The notes below the pieces were generated by a model. It did no database searches and was not told where the DNA came from. It was given only the letters and a program-made list of their open reading frames with translations. Positions 24,121-36,355 of a stretch of DNA of 64,000 bases are shown here, piece by piece. This DNA is from Arenicola marina (Eukaryota > Annelida > Polychaeta > Arenicolidae). Both the position numbers and the translations under genes were made by a program. The DNA is taken from positions 68,516,119 through 68,580,118 of the forward strand of contig OZ025248.1 in the NCBI GenBank assembly GCA_964019135.1, written 5' to 3'. Position 1 is the stretch's first letter; every line of letters begins with the position of its first letter.

Positions 24121-25599
24121 CGAGAAAGTTTTATTTTACTTCTTCCGCCGAATCGCCGTATTTTAGTTACATCAGCTTCTTTCAGGTTTTTTTGTTAATT
24201 TCCCAGTTGCATGCAATTCAGTCCATGCTTCCCTAGTGCATAATAAAATGTAATGCCAAAGCTAACCGCCAGGGGACGCGTCTTCATAAACTACCCGTAG
24301 CTTAACGCACAAAAAGTGCATTTTCGTCTTGCCCTCACCAGCTTGTTGCGATGGTGCTCCTGGTACAGAAATCATATTCAATATAATTTAGGCACTTTCT
24401 TAATTCAGAAAATTCACCTCTTGAGCGACTACTTATATATTTTTAACCTGATCATCGCTGGACAAAAATCTATTGGCTTAGCCTAAGTGTGGTCGATTAA
24501 TACGACCCCTGGTGGCAAAGACCGCGCCGCCGACGCCACTAACATTTTGCCACCTATAGCCTGACCGCTGATTCAGCCCCTCCCTCACCACCCGTCATCA
24601 TTGTGACACAAATAGTCTGGATTGTGCACCGTTAGACAGAGGTCTCCGGGGCGCTTCCTTTTACGGGTAGGCCTATATGTTAACAGTGAGACAGATAACT
24701 CCAAGCTACCCCCTCGGGGATTTTTTCTCTTTTGGAAAACACATCCGTAGGTTGCATTGTCTCCTGCTGGCCGCATTTTCGGTTTAAACATATATTTAAA
24801 AGGTAATAATTCAGGTTTAATAAGAAGGTTGTCTTCTCGTCATTTTGCCCAAAGTCCAAAAACAGCTCTACTTTGATATGGGTCGTGTATGTGACTCAGA
24901 GTGGTGTATATACAGGAGAAGGGTAATCGGAGAACACGCTCCTGGTTGTCATATTGCCCTGATAGACTACTTCACAATGGACACCGGAACCGGAAACGGC
25001 CATGGTTGATACAGGGAAAACATATAGTCGGGCCACGTGATTCGACAAACTCAATCCGTGTCAATGTCAGACCAATAGAACATGATACTGCTGCTGTTGT
25101 CGTGTATGTAGGTAATGGAGATGGCTTACCATTAGCTCGGTTGTCATGGTGACAGTTTTGCCAGCCTCCCTCCTCAGCCCCTGTGGAAGCACGTAACCCC
25201 TTCTGCCCCCCCCCCCCCCCGTCTCTCCCAACCCATATATTCCCTCGGGCCACACACGCTGACGGATTATGTTTGCCCCCCCCCCCCTCCCCACATCCCA
25301 CCTGATCAAAGAACTTGTATGAGTTCTATAAATTCTTTGACCTGAGTGCTAAATTCTATAATCGTATCGAAGCTTAAAATATAGTTATATTGCGGCTAGG
25401 CTTTTAGTCACATGATCCGTAAGCACTGGTTTGAAAAAAACAGTAGCTCTCGGATTTTGACAATTTGCACAGAAATGCAGGAATTGATCTATAAAAAATG
25501 CGCTGGATATAGATAACGTACTGCTGCATCTGAACGGCGCATCCCTACTGGATTACATCGCACACTTGTTGGATTATTTGACTTTTTTTTGTTTACTTT
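24121..25599. other. Intergenic stretch upstream of the LINE remnant, no gene recognised
   Basis: Mostly unique sequence, with C-runs at 25207-25220 and 25276-25288. Part of the right end may be the LINE 5' untranslated region, but I cannot place its 5' boundary. Confidence 0.5.
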
Positions 25600-25686
25600 T
25601 CTGCACGTTTGGAAGTTCTTCCATTGTTGCCAGCACCACATATTTAGACCCTTGGATACTCGCCGCCTGCGAACTAAACAGCTCAC

Positions 25687-28577
25687 ATGGAGAGACGAAA
25701 TGCACCACAAGTGCGGCCATTGTTCTTCAAGCAGGAGGACCTCAGAATAAAGGCTAACGGACAACCCGTGCCAGGTACTTATGACGTATGCGAAGCTATT
25801 CGGAAATGTATCGGGCCGGGCAAAGTAGAGGGTGCTCAGGCGCCAGACCCAGCATCAAAGGGAGCTTGGCGTGTTTATTTCAAATCCCTTGAAGCCCGAG
25901 CCGAGATGCTGGTCCGACGTGAGCTGCGGATTAACGGCGAAACAGTACCGTTATATGACATTAACTCTCTCGTTGCCAAACAGCATACGCCCGATGAGAA
26001 ACGGGAGAAAATAATTGAAGTTTCTACCAATATCTGTTAGTAGCGATGAACTTGTGAAAACGCTTCAACAAAAGGGCGTAAAACTCGTCACGGATTTTCG
26101 TTATTCGAAAGCCAGAGACCCTGAAGGCAAGTTGACAGACTATCTGACTGGTGATCGATTTGCATACGCAGTGGCCTCCATTGCCCCACTCATCCCACGG
26201 TCCCTGTGGGTCGTTGGCATGCGATGCAAGGTCCACCACGACCGCCAATATAAAGGACTAGACGGTCAAGCACAGCTTGAGAAGGGACGAAAATGGGAGT
26301 TTGGGGACTAATTCGACCATTTTAAGACCCATCGCCGCTCGCTCATTGGTTGTTCGGCCTGGCGTTCGAGACCATATCGCCCACTGAAAGCTGTAGCCAG
26401 GCCAAATTGCTGGCTGAAAGCGCAAATTAGCCCAAATTGGACCCCAAATATCGTCATGTGCTGGACGAGCGCCATCTAACGGCTGCTGTTCAACGCGGGC
26501 TATTTTGCCAGGTCGACGGCGTCGTCTAGAGTGAATACGTCCAAATCCCGACTTCCTACGTGTCCTTGGTCACGCCCTAATCGCTCTTCTCGGACTCGTC
26601 ATCGCTGAATTACGGAGCCCCCTAGCGGCGGAACTAAGCGTGATAGGCTAAAAGCGAAGGCGGTTTCCATAACCAAGTCGACGTTTGCCCGTCTTTTGCA
26701 ACCGGTCCCGACTCTCTAGCGTCGCTATTAAGCGAACGGCGGCCATCGCAACCCCGAAAGAGTGCCGGTCCATATCACCGTTGACTCATAATGGGAGCGG
26801 CGGCATGGAGGGGGGTGCACCTCTTGCGAGCGCTCTAGCGGCCAAACTAAGCGTCCTAGAGCAATTCTGAGGTGGTTTCGATCTACCTAGCTCACATTTC
26901 TCTCTCCATTCATGCCAAATCTGGGCTCCCTAGCTCAAATGTTGACCGAGTTATGGCCTTGCAAAGTTCAAAACGCCACTTGACACGTGCGCTGATTGGC
27001 CGATTACTCGAAAATCGTTCAGTATCCGGAAAATTCGGGCCAGTCATACGTGTCCGCCTTCCTCTGAAAAATACTCTCCAATGAACAGCGAATCTCTAGA
27101 CGCGATATTAACGAAGTTACGCGGGAAAACATCTTTCGTGACCTTGACCTTGCTGTGACCTTGACCTTGGAAGCGTGACCTTGACCAATATAGTTATTCG
27201 TTTCCAATTACTAATGTCACGTATCACGCCAGGTGACGGTTGTCTCACTTGTACCCTTCACAGAGAAATTGAGACCATTTTCCCGCCAAAATGCTGCCGT
27301 AGGATCCCATGCTAAACTTTGGGATTTTTCAAAATTAAAACACCATATACAAGGTACTTACGAGCCCAATACGTGAATTAATTTTGAGCCTTATTAAGCA
27401 AAAACTCGGAACGCTATAGCGATTTTGCCGATTTTTGGTCCTATCTTTCAATGGTTAAGAGAATTTCGAAAAAATTCCTGTGACCTTGACCTTTGACCTA
27501 CATGGCCCATCTACGAACTTAGCCTGACGATTGCCATTCCGCATCTTCTTTGTGAATTTTAAAGTCGATATCTTAAGGCATTCATAAGATAATGCGCCGC
27601 GTGACAAACAGATGCTAACCGAACACACCGACATAAGACGAAAATGGAACATTTTCGTTTTAAAAATGCCGTGCATGCGACAGACCACAAGGCCAAGGGC
27701 CACAAGGCGGGAGACAATGCCTGCCCGGCTATCGAAACGGCGGACAACACAAGTACCTTTAGCGGGCATGAAATGGTTTTGTCGAATTTTCACCATTCAG
27801 CGATAAACGCGTTTGAAGATACTTTCGACAGTGTGGAGCAGGCTTTTCAGTGGTATAAGGCCAAGAATACAGGGCGAGCTGACCTCGCCAAACGGATAAA
27901 GAATGCCACAACTGCTGGAGATGCAAGACGCTTGAGTCGCGAGATTCATACCAGTGGGTCAATGACAATTTGAAAGTCATGGAAGATCTGCTTCGCCTGA
28001 AAGCTGAACAGCACGATGATGTTCGAAAAGCGATTCTGGACACAAAGCCCGTCGTTGCTGAGTGCTCTAGGGATCGTCAGTGGGGAACTGGTCTGAAGCC
28101 GACAGATACAACGCGGACCAACCCCGCCTTCTGGCCAGGAAAAAAACCTGCTCGGAAGCATGCTGATGCAGCTGAAAGCTGCCCTCCTACAGGATCAGAC
28201 AACAGAAGATGCCCGTGAAGAGGGAGTAATCGACGCAGCAGACTGTAACGACAATGAAACCAATGACCATACGACCTTGACCCGCAGCCGAAAGGTTGCC
28301 AGAAGGTGGAATTAGCCAACGACAACGAGCTGATAGCCTTCCAGGCCGCGTCAGCACCAGCAAACAGGCAAAGCAAACCCAAGATATCCTTAAGTTCTTC
28401 AAGTGCCAACGAGAAGCGTCGGGAAAGGGAAAAAGGAAACCATTCGGCCCTCCTTCTGGCGACGCGGCCACGCGAAAACAGAAATGCGCGGGGCCGGATC
28501 CGCAAGAGCCTGGCTCTGTTGATGCAGCGGAGGCAGCCGGAGACAGCCGGAATCAGCCGGAGGCAGCCGGAGACTGA
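25687..28577 (+). pseudogene. LINE ORF1 remnant: RRM-like, CCHC knuckle and NADAR domain, frameshifted
   Basis: An ORF1-type nucleic-acid-binding protein. The first part (25687 to about 26014) carries the RRM-like stretch WRVYFKSLEARAEML. A frameshift near 26014-26020 moves to the next frame, which continues with LPISVSSDELVKTLQQKGV and LTDYLTGDRFAYA, typical of the second part of such ORF1 proteins. After an insertion (about 26290-27600) the remains of CCHC knuckles appear (EHFRFK, GHKAGDNACPA), with some expected cysteines lost. From 27758 a NADAR (YbiA-like) domain follows: SGHEMVLSNF, SVEQAFQWYKA, then after a frameshift near 27940-27954 WVNDNLKVMEDLL and WGTGL (about 28078-28095). A further shift in a seven-A run at 28140-28146 restores LLGSMLMQLKAAL. 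The tail is charged (about 28296-28577). NADAR proteins act on ADP-ribose or NAD derivatives; their role in a LINE is unknown to me. Confidence 0.8.
26290..27600. repeat. Insertion inside LINE ORF1 with tgaccttgacc repeats
   Basis: ORF1 homology stops soon after 26250 (PRSLWVVGMRCKVHH) and resumes near 27640 with the knuckle remnants, so about 1.3 kb is foreign. It contains no coding frame that I recognise. Clusters of tgaccttgacc occur at 27139-27187 and again at 27479-27498. The same word is common in repetitive DNA of marine invertebrates as I recall. No terminal inverted repeats were found, and the exact boundaries are estimates. Confidence 0.55.
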
Positions 28578-28717
28578 ACTGTGAGTCCGCCCCCCCCCCC
28601 TCAGGCTAGACCCGAAGACGAACCCGGAATTTGCAAGGACTACGCCTAGCAATGAAATCGAAATAATTGGTAACCATCAGGTAATTCTTTATATATATTA
28701 TATAAAGTAAAACGCCT

Positions 28718-29307
28718 ATGAGTTTTTCAGAGCCAATTAAAATTGCTTCGCTCAACACTCGAGGTTTGAGAGAAAAGCGAAAACGATTGATAGTTTTCCA
28801 ATGGCTGTTAGAAAATAAGATAGATATTGCACTTCTGCAAGAGACCCATGTAACGCGGGAAATTGTCAAATCTTTTGATAAAGATTGGCCCGGCCAAGTA
28901 TACCACAGTATTTCTGATCTATCTCCAGGAAAAGGTGCAGCCATATTAATCATGAATAGAGACGTGTCTGTTCAAGGACACCGGTGTGATTCTGACGGTA
29001 GAAATGTAATGGTTAATATTAAAACGGAAAACGACCTGCTCACTTTCGTATCAGTTTATGCTCCAAATAAGGGCAGTGCGCGCTCAGTATTTCACCTACC
29101 TGAAACGCTGGATCACAAAACATTGTCCCTGTACGGAAAACCTCATTATTGGAGGAGATTTCAATACAGTAGATGACGGAATAGATAGAAGCTCAGGGAA
29201 TGCTGACGCAACTACTTAACAAACCCGAATCAGCGTGTGTATAGCTATGTAGACACATCGCATAACGGCATTACGAGCCGCATAGATCACGTGTTAGTGG
29301 CCAGTAT
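28718..29307 (+). pseudogene. LINE ORF2 remnant: APE-type endonuclease, truncated
   Basis: The start of a LINE ORF2, whose endonuclease nicks target DNA for target-primed reverse transcription. Visible catalytic motifs, counted from Met at 28718, are SLNTRG (N13), LQETH (E42) and VYAPN (Y114). After a frameshift between about 29095 and 29140 the metal-binding GGDFN follows at 29151-29165. After an apparent internal deletion near 29205-29225, SRIDHV is seen at 29276-29293 back in the first frame. All five hallmark motifs of the exonuclease/endonuclease/phosphatase fold are therefore recognisable, but the frame is broken twice and the reverse transcriptase is missing. The gap between ORF1 and ORF2 is about 140 bases. 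This copy is inactive. Confidence 0.88.
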
Positions 29308-29310
29308 TAC

Positions 29311-32300
29311 CTGTGCTTAATGCCTATAGCCGGCGAGTGGGCCTGGCTGACATTTACTGAGTTATGTTCCATTATGTCACATGTGCTTAACGCCTATAGC
29401 CGGACAGTGGGCCTGGCTGACATTTACTGAGTTATGTTCCATTAGGTTACCTGTGCTTAATGCCGATAGCCGGACAGTGGGCCTGGTTGACATTTACTGA
29501 GTTAAGTTTCATTAGGTTACCTGTGCTTAATGCCTATAGCCGGACAGTGGGCCTGCCTGACATTTACTGAGTTATGTTCCATTATGTTACCTGTGCTTAA
29601 TGCCTATAGCCGGACAGTGGGCCCGGCTGGCATTTACTGAGTTATGTTCCATTATGTTACCTGAGCTTAATGCCTATAGCCGGAGAGTGGGCCCGGCTGG
29701 CATTTACTGAGTTATGTTCCATTTTGTTACCTGTGTTTAATGCCTATAGCCGGACAGTGGGCCTGGCTGACATTTACTGAGTTATGTTTCATTATGTTAC
29801 CTGTGCTTAATTCCTAAAGCCGGACAGTAGGCCTGCCTGACATTTACTGAGTTATGTTCCATTATGTCACCTGTGCTTAATGCCTATAGCCGGACAATGG
29901 GCCTGGCTGACATTAACTGTGTTATGTTCCATTATGTTACCTGTGCTTAATGCCTATAGCCGGACAGTGGGCCTGGCTGACATTTACTGAGTTATGTTCC
30001 ATTATGTTACCTGTGCTTAATGCCTATAGCCGGACAGTGGGCCTGGCTGGCATTTACTGAGTTATGTTCCATTATGTTACCTGTGCTTAATTCCTAAAGC
30101 CGGACAGTAGGCCTGCCTGACATTTACTGAGTTATGCTCCATTATGTTACCTGTGCTTAATGCCTATAGCCGGACAATGGGCCTGGCTGACATTTACTGA
30201 GTTATGTTCCATTATGTTACCTGTGCTTAATGCCTATAGCCGGACAATGGGCCTGGCTGACATTTACTGAGTTATGTTCCATTATGTTACCTGTGCTTAA
30301 TGCCTATAGCCGGACAGTGGGCCTGGCTGGCATTTACTGAGTTATGTTCCATTATGTTACCTGTGCTTAATTCCTAAAGCCGGACAGTAGGCCTGCCTGA
30401 CATTTACTGAGTTATGTTCCATTATGTTACCTGTGCTTAATGCCTATAGCCGGACAGTAGGCCTGCCTGACATTTACTGAGTTATGTTCCATTATGTTAC
30501 CTGTGCTTAATGCCTATAGCCGGACAATGGGCCTGGCTGACATTAACTGTGTTATGTTCCATTATGTTACCTGTGCTTAATGCCTATAGCCGGACAATGG
30601 GCCTGGCTGACATTAACTGTGTTATGTTCCATTATGTTACCTGTGCTTAATGCCTATAGCCGGACAATGGGCCTGGCTGACATTTACTGAGTTATGTTCC
30701 ATTATGTTACCTGTGCTTAATGCCTATAGCCGGACAGTGGGCCTGGCTGGCATTTACTGTGTTATGTTCCATTATGTTACCTGTGCTTAATTCCTAAAGC
30801 CGGACAGTAGGCCTGCCTGACATTTACTGAGTTATGTTCCATTATGTTACCTGTGCTTAATGCCTATAGCCGGACAATGGGCCTGGCTGACATTAACTGT
30901 GTTATGTTCCATTATGTTACCTGTGCTTAATGCCTATAGCCGGACAGTGGGCCTGGCTGACAGTTACTGAGTTATGTTTCATTATGTTACCTGTGCTTAA
31001 TTCCTAAAGCCGGACAGTAGGCCTGCCTGACATTTACTGAGTTATGTTCCATTATGTTACCTGTGCTTAATGCCTATAGCCGGACAATGGGCCTGGCTGA
31101 CATTAACTGTGTTATGTTCCATTATGTTACCTGTGCTTAATGCTTATAGCCGGACAGTGGGCCTGGCTGACATTTACTGAGTTATGTTCCATTATGTTAC
31201 CTGTGCTTAATGCCTATAGCCGGACAGTGGGCCTGGCTGGCATTTACTGTGTTATGTTCCATTATGTTACCTGTGCTTAATGCCTATAGCCGGACAGTGG
31301 GCCTGCCTGACATTTACTGAGTTATGTTCCATTATGTTACCTGTGCTTAATGCCTATAGCCGGACAATGGGCCTGGCTGACATTAACTGTGTTATGTTCC
31401 ATTATGTTACCTGTGCTTAATGCCTATAGCCGGACAGTGGGCCTGGCTGACATTAACTGTGTTATGTTCCATTATGTTACCTGTGCTTAATGCCTATAGC
31501 CGGACAGTGGGCCTGGCTGACAGTTACTGAGTTATGTTTCATTATGTTACCTGTGCTTAATGCCGATAGCCGGACAGTGGGCTTGGCTGACAGTTACTGA
31601 GTTATGTTTCATTATGTTACCTGTGCTTAATTCCTAAAGCCAGACAGTAGGCCTGCCTGACATTTACTGAGTTATGTTCCATTATGTTACCTGTGCTTAA
31701 TGCCTATAGCCGGACAGTGGGCCCGGCTGACATTAACTGTGTTATGTTCCATTATGTTACCTGTGCTTAATGCCTATAGCCGGACAGTGGGCCTGGCTGA
31801 CAGTTACTGAGTTATGTTTCATTATGTTACCTGTGCTTAATTCCTAAAGCCGGACAGTAGGCCTGCCTGACATTTACTGAGTTATGTTCCATTATGTTAC
31901 CTGTGCTTAATGCCTATAGCCGGACAATGGGCCTGGCTGACATTAACTGTGTTATGTTCCATTATGTTACCTGTGCTTAATGCCTATAGCCGGACAGTGG
32001 GCCTGGCTGGCATTTACTGAGTTATGTTCCATTATGTTACCTGTGCTTAATGCCTATAGCCGGACAATGGGCCTGGCTGACATTAACTGTGTTATGTTCC
32101 TTTATGTTACCTGTGCTTAATGCCTATAGCCGGACAGTGGGCCTGGCTGGCATTTACTGTGTTATGTTCCATTATGTTACCTGTGCTTAATGCCTATAGC
32201 CGGACAGTAGGCCTGCCTGACATTTACTGAGTTATGTTCCATTATGTTACCTGTGCTTAATTCCTATAGCCGGACAATGGGCCTGCCTGACATTTACTGA

Positions 32301-34010
32301 GTTATGTTCCATTATGTTACCTGTGCTTAATGCCTATAGCCGGACAGTGGGCCCGGCTGACATTAACTGTGTTATGTTCCATTATGTTACCTGTGCTTAA
32401 TGCCTATAGCCGGACAGTGGGCCTGGCTGACAGTTACTGAGTTATGTTTCATTATGTTACCTGTGCTTAATTCCTAAAGCCGGACAGTAGGCCTGCCTGA
32501 CATTTACTGAGTTATGTTCCATTATGTTACCTGTGCTTAATTCCTATAGCCGGACAATGGGCCTGCCTGACATTTACTGAGTTATGTTCCATTATGTTAC
32601 CTGTGCTTAATGCCTATAGCCGGACAGTGGGCCCGGCTGACATTAACTGTGTTATGTTCCATTATGTTACCTGTGCTTAATGCCTATAGCCGGACAGTGG
32701 GCCTGGCTGACAGTTACTGAGTTATGTTTCATTATGTTACCTGTGCTTAATTCCTAAAGCCGGACAGTAGGCCTGCCTGACATTTACTGAGTTATGTTCC
32801 ATTATGTTACCTGTGCTTAATGCCTATAGCCGGACAATGGGCCTGGCTGACATTAATTGTGTTATGTTCCATTATGTTACCTGTGCTTAATGCCTATAGC
32901 CGGACAGTGGGCCTGGCTGACAGTTACTGAGTTATGTTTCATTATGTTACCTGTGCTTAATTCCTAAAGCCAGACAGTAGGCCTGCCTGACATTTACTGA
33001 GTTATGTTCCATTATGTTACCTGTGCTTAATGCCTATAGCCGGACAGTGGGCCTGGCTGACATTAACTGTATTATGTTCCATTATGTTACCTGTGCTTAA
33101 TGCCTATAGCCGGACAGTGGGCCTGGCTGACACTAACTGTATTATGTTCCATTATGTTACCTGTGCTTAATGCCTATAGCCGGACAGTGGGCCTGGCTGG
33201 CATTTACTGTGTTATGTTCCATTATGTTACCTGTGCTTAATGCCTATAGCCGGACAGTGGGCCTGGCTGACATTTACTGAGTTATGTTCCATTATGTTAC
33301 CTGTGCTTAATGCCTATAGCCGGACAATGGGCCTGGCTGACATTAACTGTATTATGTTCCATTATGTTACCTGTGCTTAATGCCTATAGCCGGACAGTGG
33401 GCCTGGCTGACATTTACTGAGTTATGTTCCATTATGTTACCTGTGCTTAATGCCTATAGCCGGACAGTAGGCCTGGCTGACATTTACTGAGTCATGTTCC
33501 ATTATGTTACCTGGCTATAGCCGGACAGTGGGCCTGGCTGACAGTTACTGAGTTATGTTCCATTATGTTACCTGTGCTTAATGCCTATAGCCGGACAGTA
33601 GGCCTGGCTGACATTTACTGAGTCATGTTCCATTATGTTACCTGACTATAGCCGGACAGTGGGCCTGGCTGACAGTTACTGAGTTATGTTCCATTAGGTT
33701 TCCTGTGCTTAATGCCTATAGCCAGACAGTGGGCCTGGCTGAGAGTTACTGAGTTATGTTCCATTAGGTTACCTGTGTTTAATGCCTATAGCCGGACAGT
33801 GGGCCCGGCTGACAGTTACTGAGTTATGTTCCGTTAGGTTTCCTGTGCTTAATGCCTATAGCCAGACAGTGGGCCTGGCTGAGAGTTACTGAGTTATGTT
33901 CCATTAGGTTACCTGTGTTTAATGCCTATAGCCGGACAGTGGGCCCGGCTGACAGTTACTGAGTTATGTTCCGTTAGGTTTCCTGTGCTTAATGCCTATA
34001 GCCAGACAGT
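29311..34010. repeat. 70-bp satellite array, about 67 copies with higher-order periodicity
   Basis: The unit starts ctgtgcttaatgcctatagc and continues cggacagtgggcctggctga and catttactgagttatgttcc, 70 bp in all. Spacing is exact for most of 4.7 kb; shortened units occur near 33511 and 33640. A marked variant (ttcctaaagc with cggacagtag) recurs at 29811, 30091, 30371, 30791, 31001, 31631, 31841, 32471, 32751 and 32961, always at multiples of 70 and often at 210 or 280. The array starts directly where LINE homology ends and contains stops in every frame. Confidence 0.97.
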
Positions 34011-35845
34011 TTGTCTGACAGTTATCGTCTTTTGCAGTTCGTGATGCGACTGAGAACTTATGCCACGTGTTGTAGCAGAATTAATCGTCGGCGAATTTTG
34101 CAAGGCTCAGAGGCCGATTAATCACATACAAAAGAAAACAACAATAGGTTCATTGGTTGTCCGGTGTCATCGCCCACACTGGCGCTAGCTAGCACGTTAT
34201 TTTTGTTTCTTTTTATTTGTAATATCTTTAGACGGTTTATGTGATCGGCTTTTCGGACAGTAATTTAGCACGTGTTCTACAGCTATGAGTCACTTTGGCT
34301 TAGCTTGCATGGCTATCGAAGTGATTTCGCGAAACCAAATCTTTAGCCCTGGGTGATGGGAGGGAGGGAATTATATATTTTGTGTGTGTATGGGTGTGTG
34401 TTTCTAGTGGGGTGGGGGGGGGGGCGGTGCTGGACGCCAGGTGGTGCCTTTAGAGACTAAACCCAGCGAAGTATACAGTGAATAGTTGATACTTTACAGT
34501 GTCCGTAAACCGGGTTTGTTAGGAAAAAAAAGAATAGACCGAGCGGGTCTGCATGGAAGTGCTTCTTGGAGCGGGTTTTTGGTAAACATATATCCCTTTC
34601 AGAGTGATGGATCTGATGCGAGCGTTCCTGGGACAGGGATATTTGATGCTCGATTGAGGTAATGTAGGTTAGATGCTATTTTATTACTGTCTGCTTCGTT
34701 ATTCTTGGGCCTATTTTATTCAGTTCACACAAAAGAATTCCGCTAAATAAATCACTATAGATGCAACTAGAACTAGGAGATTTAATGCGTATAGCGGTAT
34801 TTTACCATGAGTGTCAGAGATTCGGTTCTGTCTGATGCGTGAGTCACCTGATATTGATTGTCGAGCAGTGGCGGGCTGGCTGGGCACAGAAAGCTTAGCT
34901 ACAGCTTTAGTTGCGGCATAGCGTACCGTATACAATACTTCTAAATCCCGATGTAATAGGGTTTCGATGAGTGCAATGTTCAAACCAAAGTTTCAAGTCT
35001 GGTTCCTGTTTATTTATATCCCCGTTAGCGTTCAATATTAGTAAGGTGCACAAAGATATTCAAAATAAATAATAAACCTGTAACAATAAAAAAAATACGC
35101 TTCTTATTTAGTGTGAGGACAGTGCTTCATCGTACTGATTAATTTAATTTAATATATTCATGCACTCGCACATCTTACATTCATGTATATTACAATCTAT
35201 TTTCACGCACGCTCACATCTAATTATGGTCTAATATAATTCGTACAGCATGTCATTTTGTATGTGCCCTGTATGGTATTATCAATCCGTTTAGCAGTGAT
35301 TGTCCTTTTTTCATTCCGGCACAGTCTCACGTTTCGGTTTCACATCACCAACAACCTCACTCGCAACCGCGCTTTTCGTCACACCGAGAACTAACCCATG
35401 CAGATTAAATACAGTATTGATCGAAATTGATGGGGATATAAATTATTCAAAATTACTTAAACGGGTTCCTCTCACCGATGACTTCAGACGCAAACAGAAC
35501 AGCAAAGAGGATGATGGCGACTTAGTGTGGTAGAGGGATGGCCAAGTCTCCTGACTTACTCCACTGTATCGCCATAGTTGGCGACCCCGTGACGGCGCGA
35601 CGTCAAACGGCATCATATAGGACACTTTACAATGTACCACATTGAGGGATATTTTTTATCTTCGAAGATTATCGTCGATTAAATGTCATGCCCAAGAGGG
35701 GCATCTGTGAATTATGAATGAATTAATCATCATCTGGATCTACCCCCCCCCCCCTCCCCTGGCATGGAGCTGGTGCATTGCAGATGACGTCACACCGGAG
35801 TATGACGTCATGCCAGAGTATACCGAACAGTCCTCCACACTTGTC

Positions 35846-35877
<32 letters not shown>

Positions 35878-36355
35878 TCGAGTTAGCAGCTGAATAGTTG
35901 TAATCTGACAATTGTTGCCATAGTGACATTGCATGGAACAATGAAACATGACGTCACGCCAAAAAATGTAGTTACAGATTTAAATGGCCCGCCTACCTGC
36001 CACGTTTCTTGGCAACGATATATGGTATCAAAAAAGCGATTACATGAAGGCTTGCTATCTGCGGATTGTATGATCGCTTCGTGCGGAAATTAAGCCAAAG
36101 AAGCAGAAAGTTAACGTCTTCAAGGCCATCTTTTGACTAAAATAAATCGTAAAGTTAGCATAATATACGGACAGAAGAGTAACTATTTTCGCGCCAAGTG
36201 ACGTAGATGCAGGTTCCGGTTTAATTGCTAAACATAGGCAGGTGAGGAAATTACGTAAATGTTCAGAAAAATTTGTGTTTTTGAGAAAGAAGGTAACCAG
36301 TTGGTGTTTGGTGTGTTGAATTCATAATATTTGGAATAGCGTTTTAGCCACAGGG
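34011..36355. other. Intergenic stretch, no gene recognised; small ATT microsatellite
   Basis: Unique, AT-rich DNA. An (ATT)n tract lies at 35846-35877, a C-run at 35743-35757 and a G-run at 34412-34424. Short frames (34720-34983 minus, 35300-35533 plus) have no recognisable feature. Confidence 0.55.

Larger units (their letters stand above)
25600..29310 (+). mobile_element. Decayed LINE (Tx1-like ORF1 plus APE endonuclease), 3' truncated
   Basis: A non-LTR retrotransposon remnant on the + strand. ORF1 (25687-28577) shows RRM-like, CCHC-knuckle and NADAR regions in order; ORF2 starts at 28718 with an APE-type endonuclease. The reverse transcriptase is absent: homology stops at about 29307, where a 70-bp satellite array begins. 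The copy is dead, with at least four frameshifts, an internal insertion of about 1.3 kb in ORF1 and an internal deletion in the endonuclease. The 5' boundary is approximate because I see no target duplication. Assignment to the L1/Tx1 side of the LINE tree rests on ORF1 layout remembered from aquatic animal genomes and is not proven. Confidence 0.85.

Noticed and set aside
29311..34010. CRISPR-like array
   Set aside because: Units are contiguous 70-mers with variants spread throughout; there are no unique spacers, and the context is eukaryotic.
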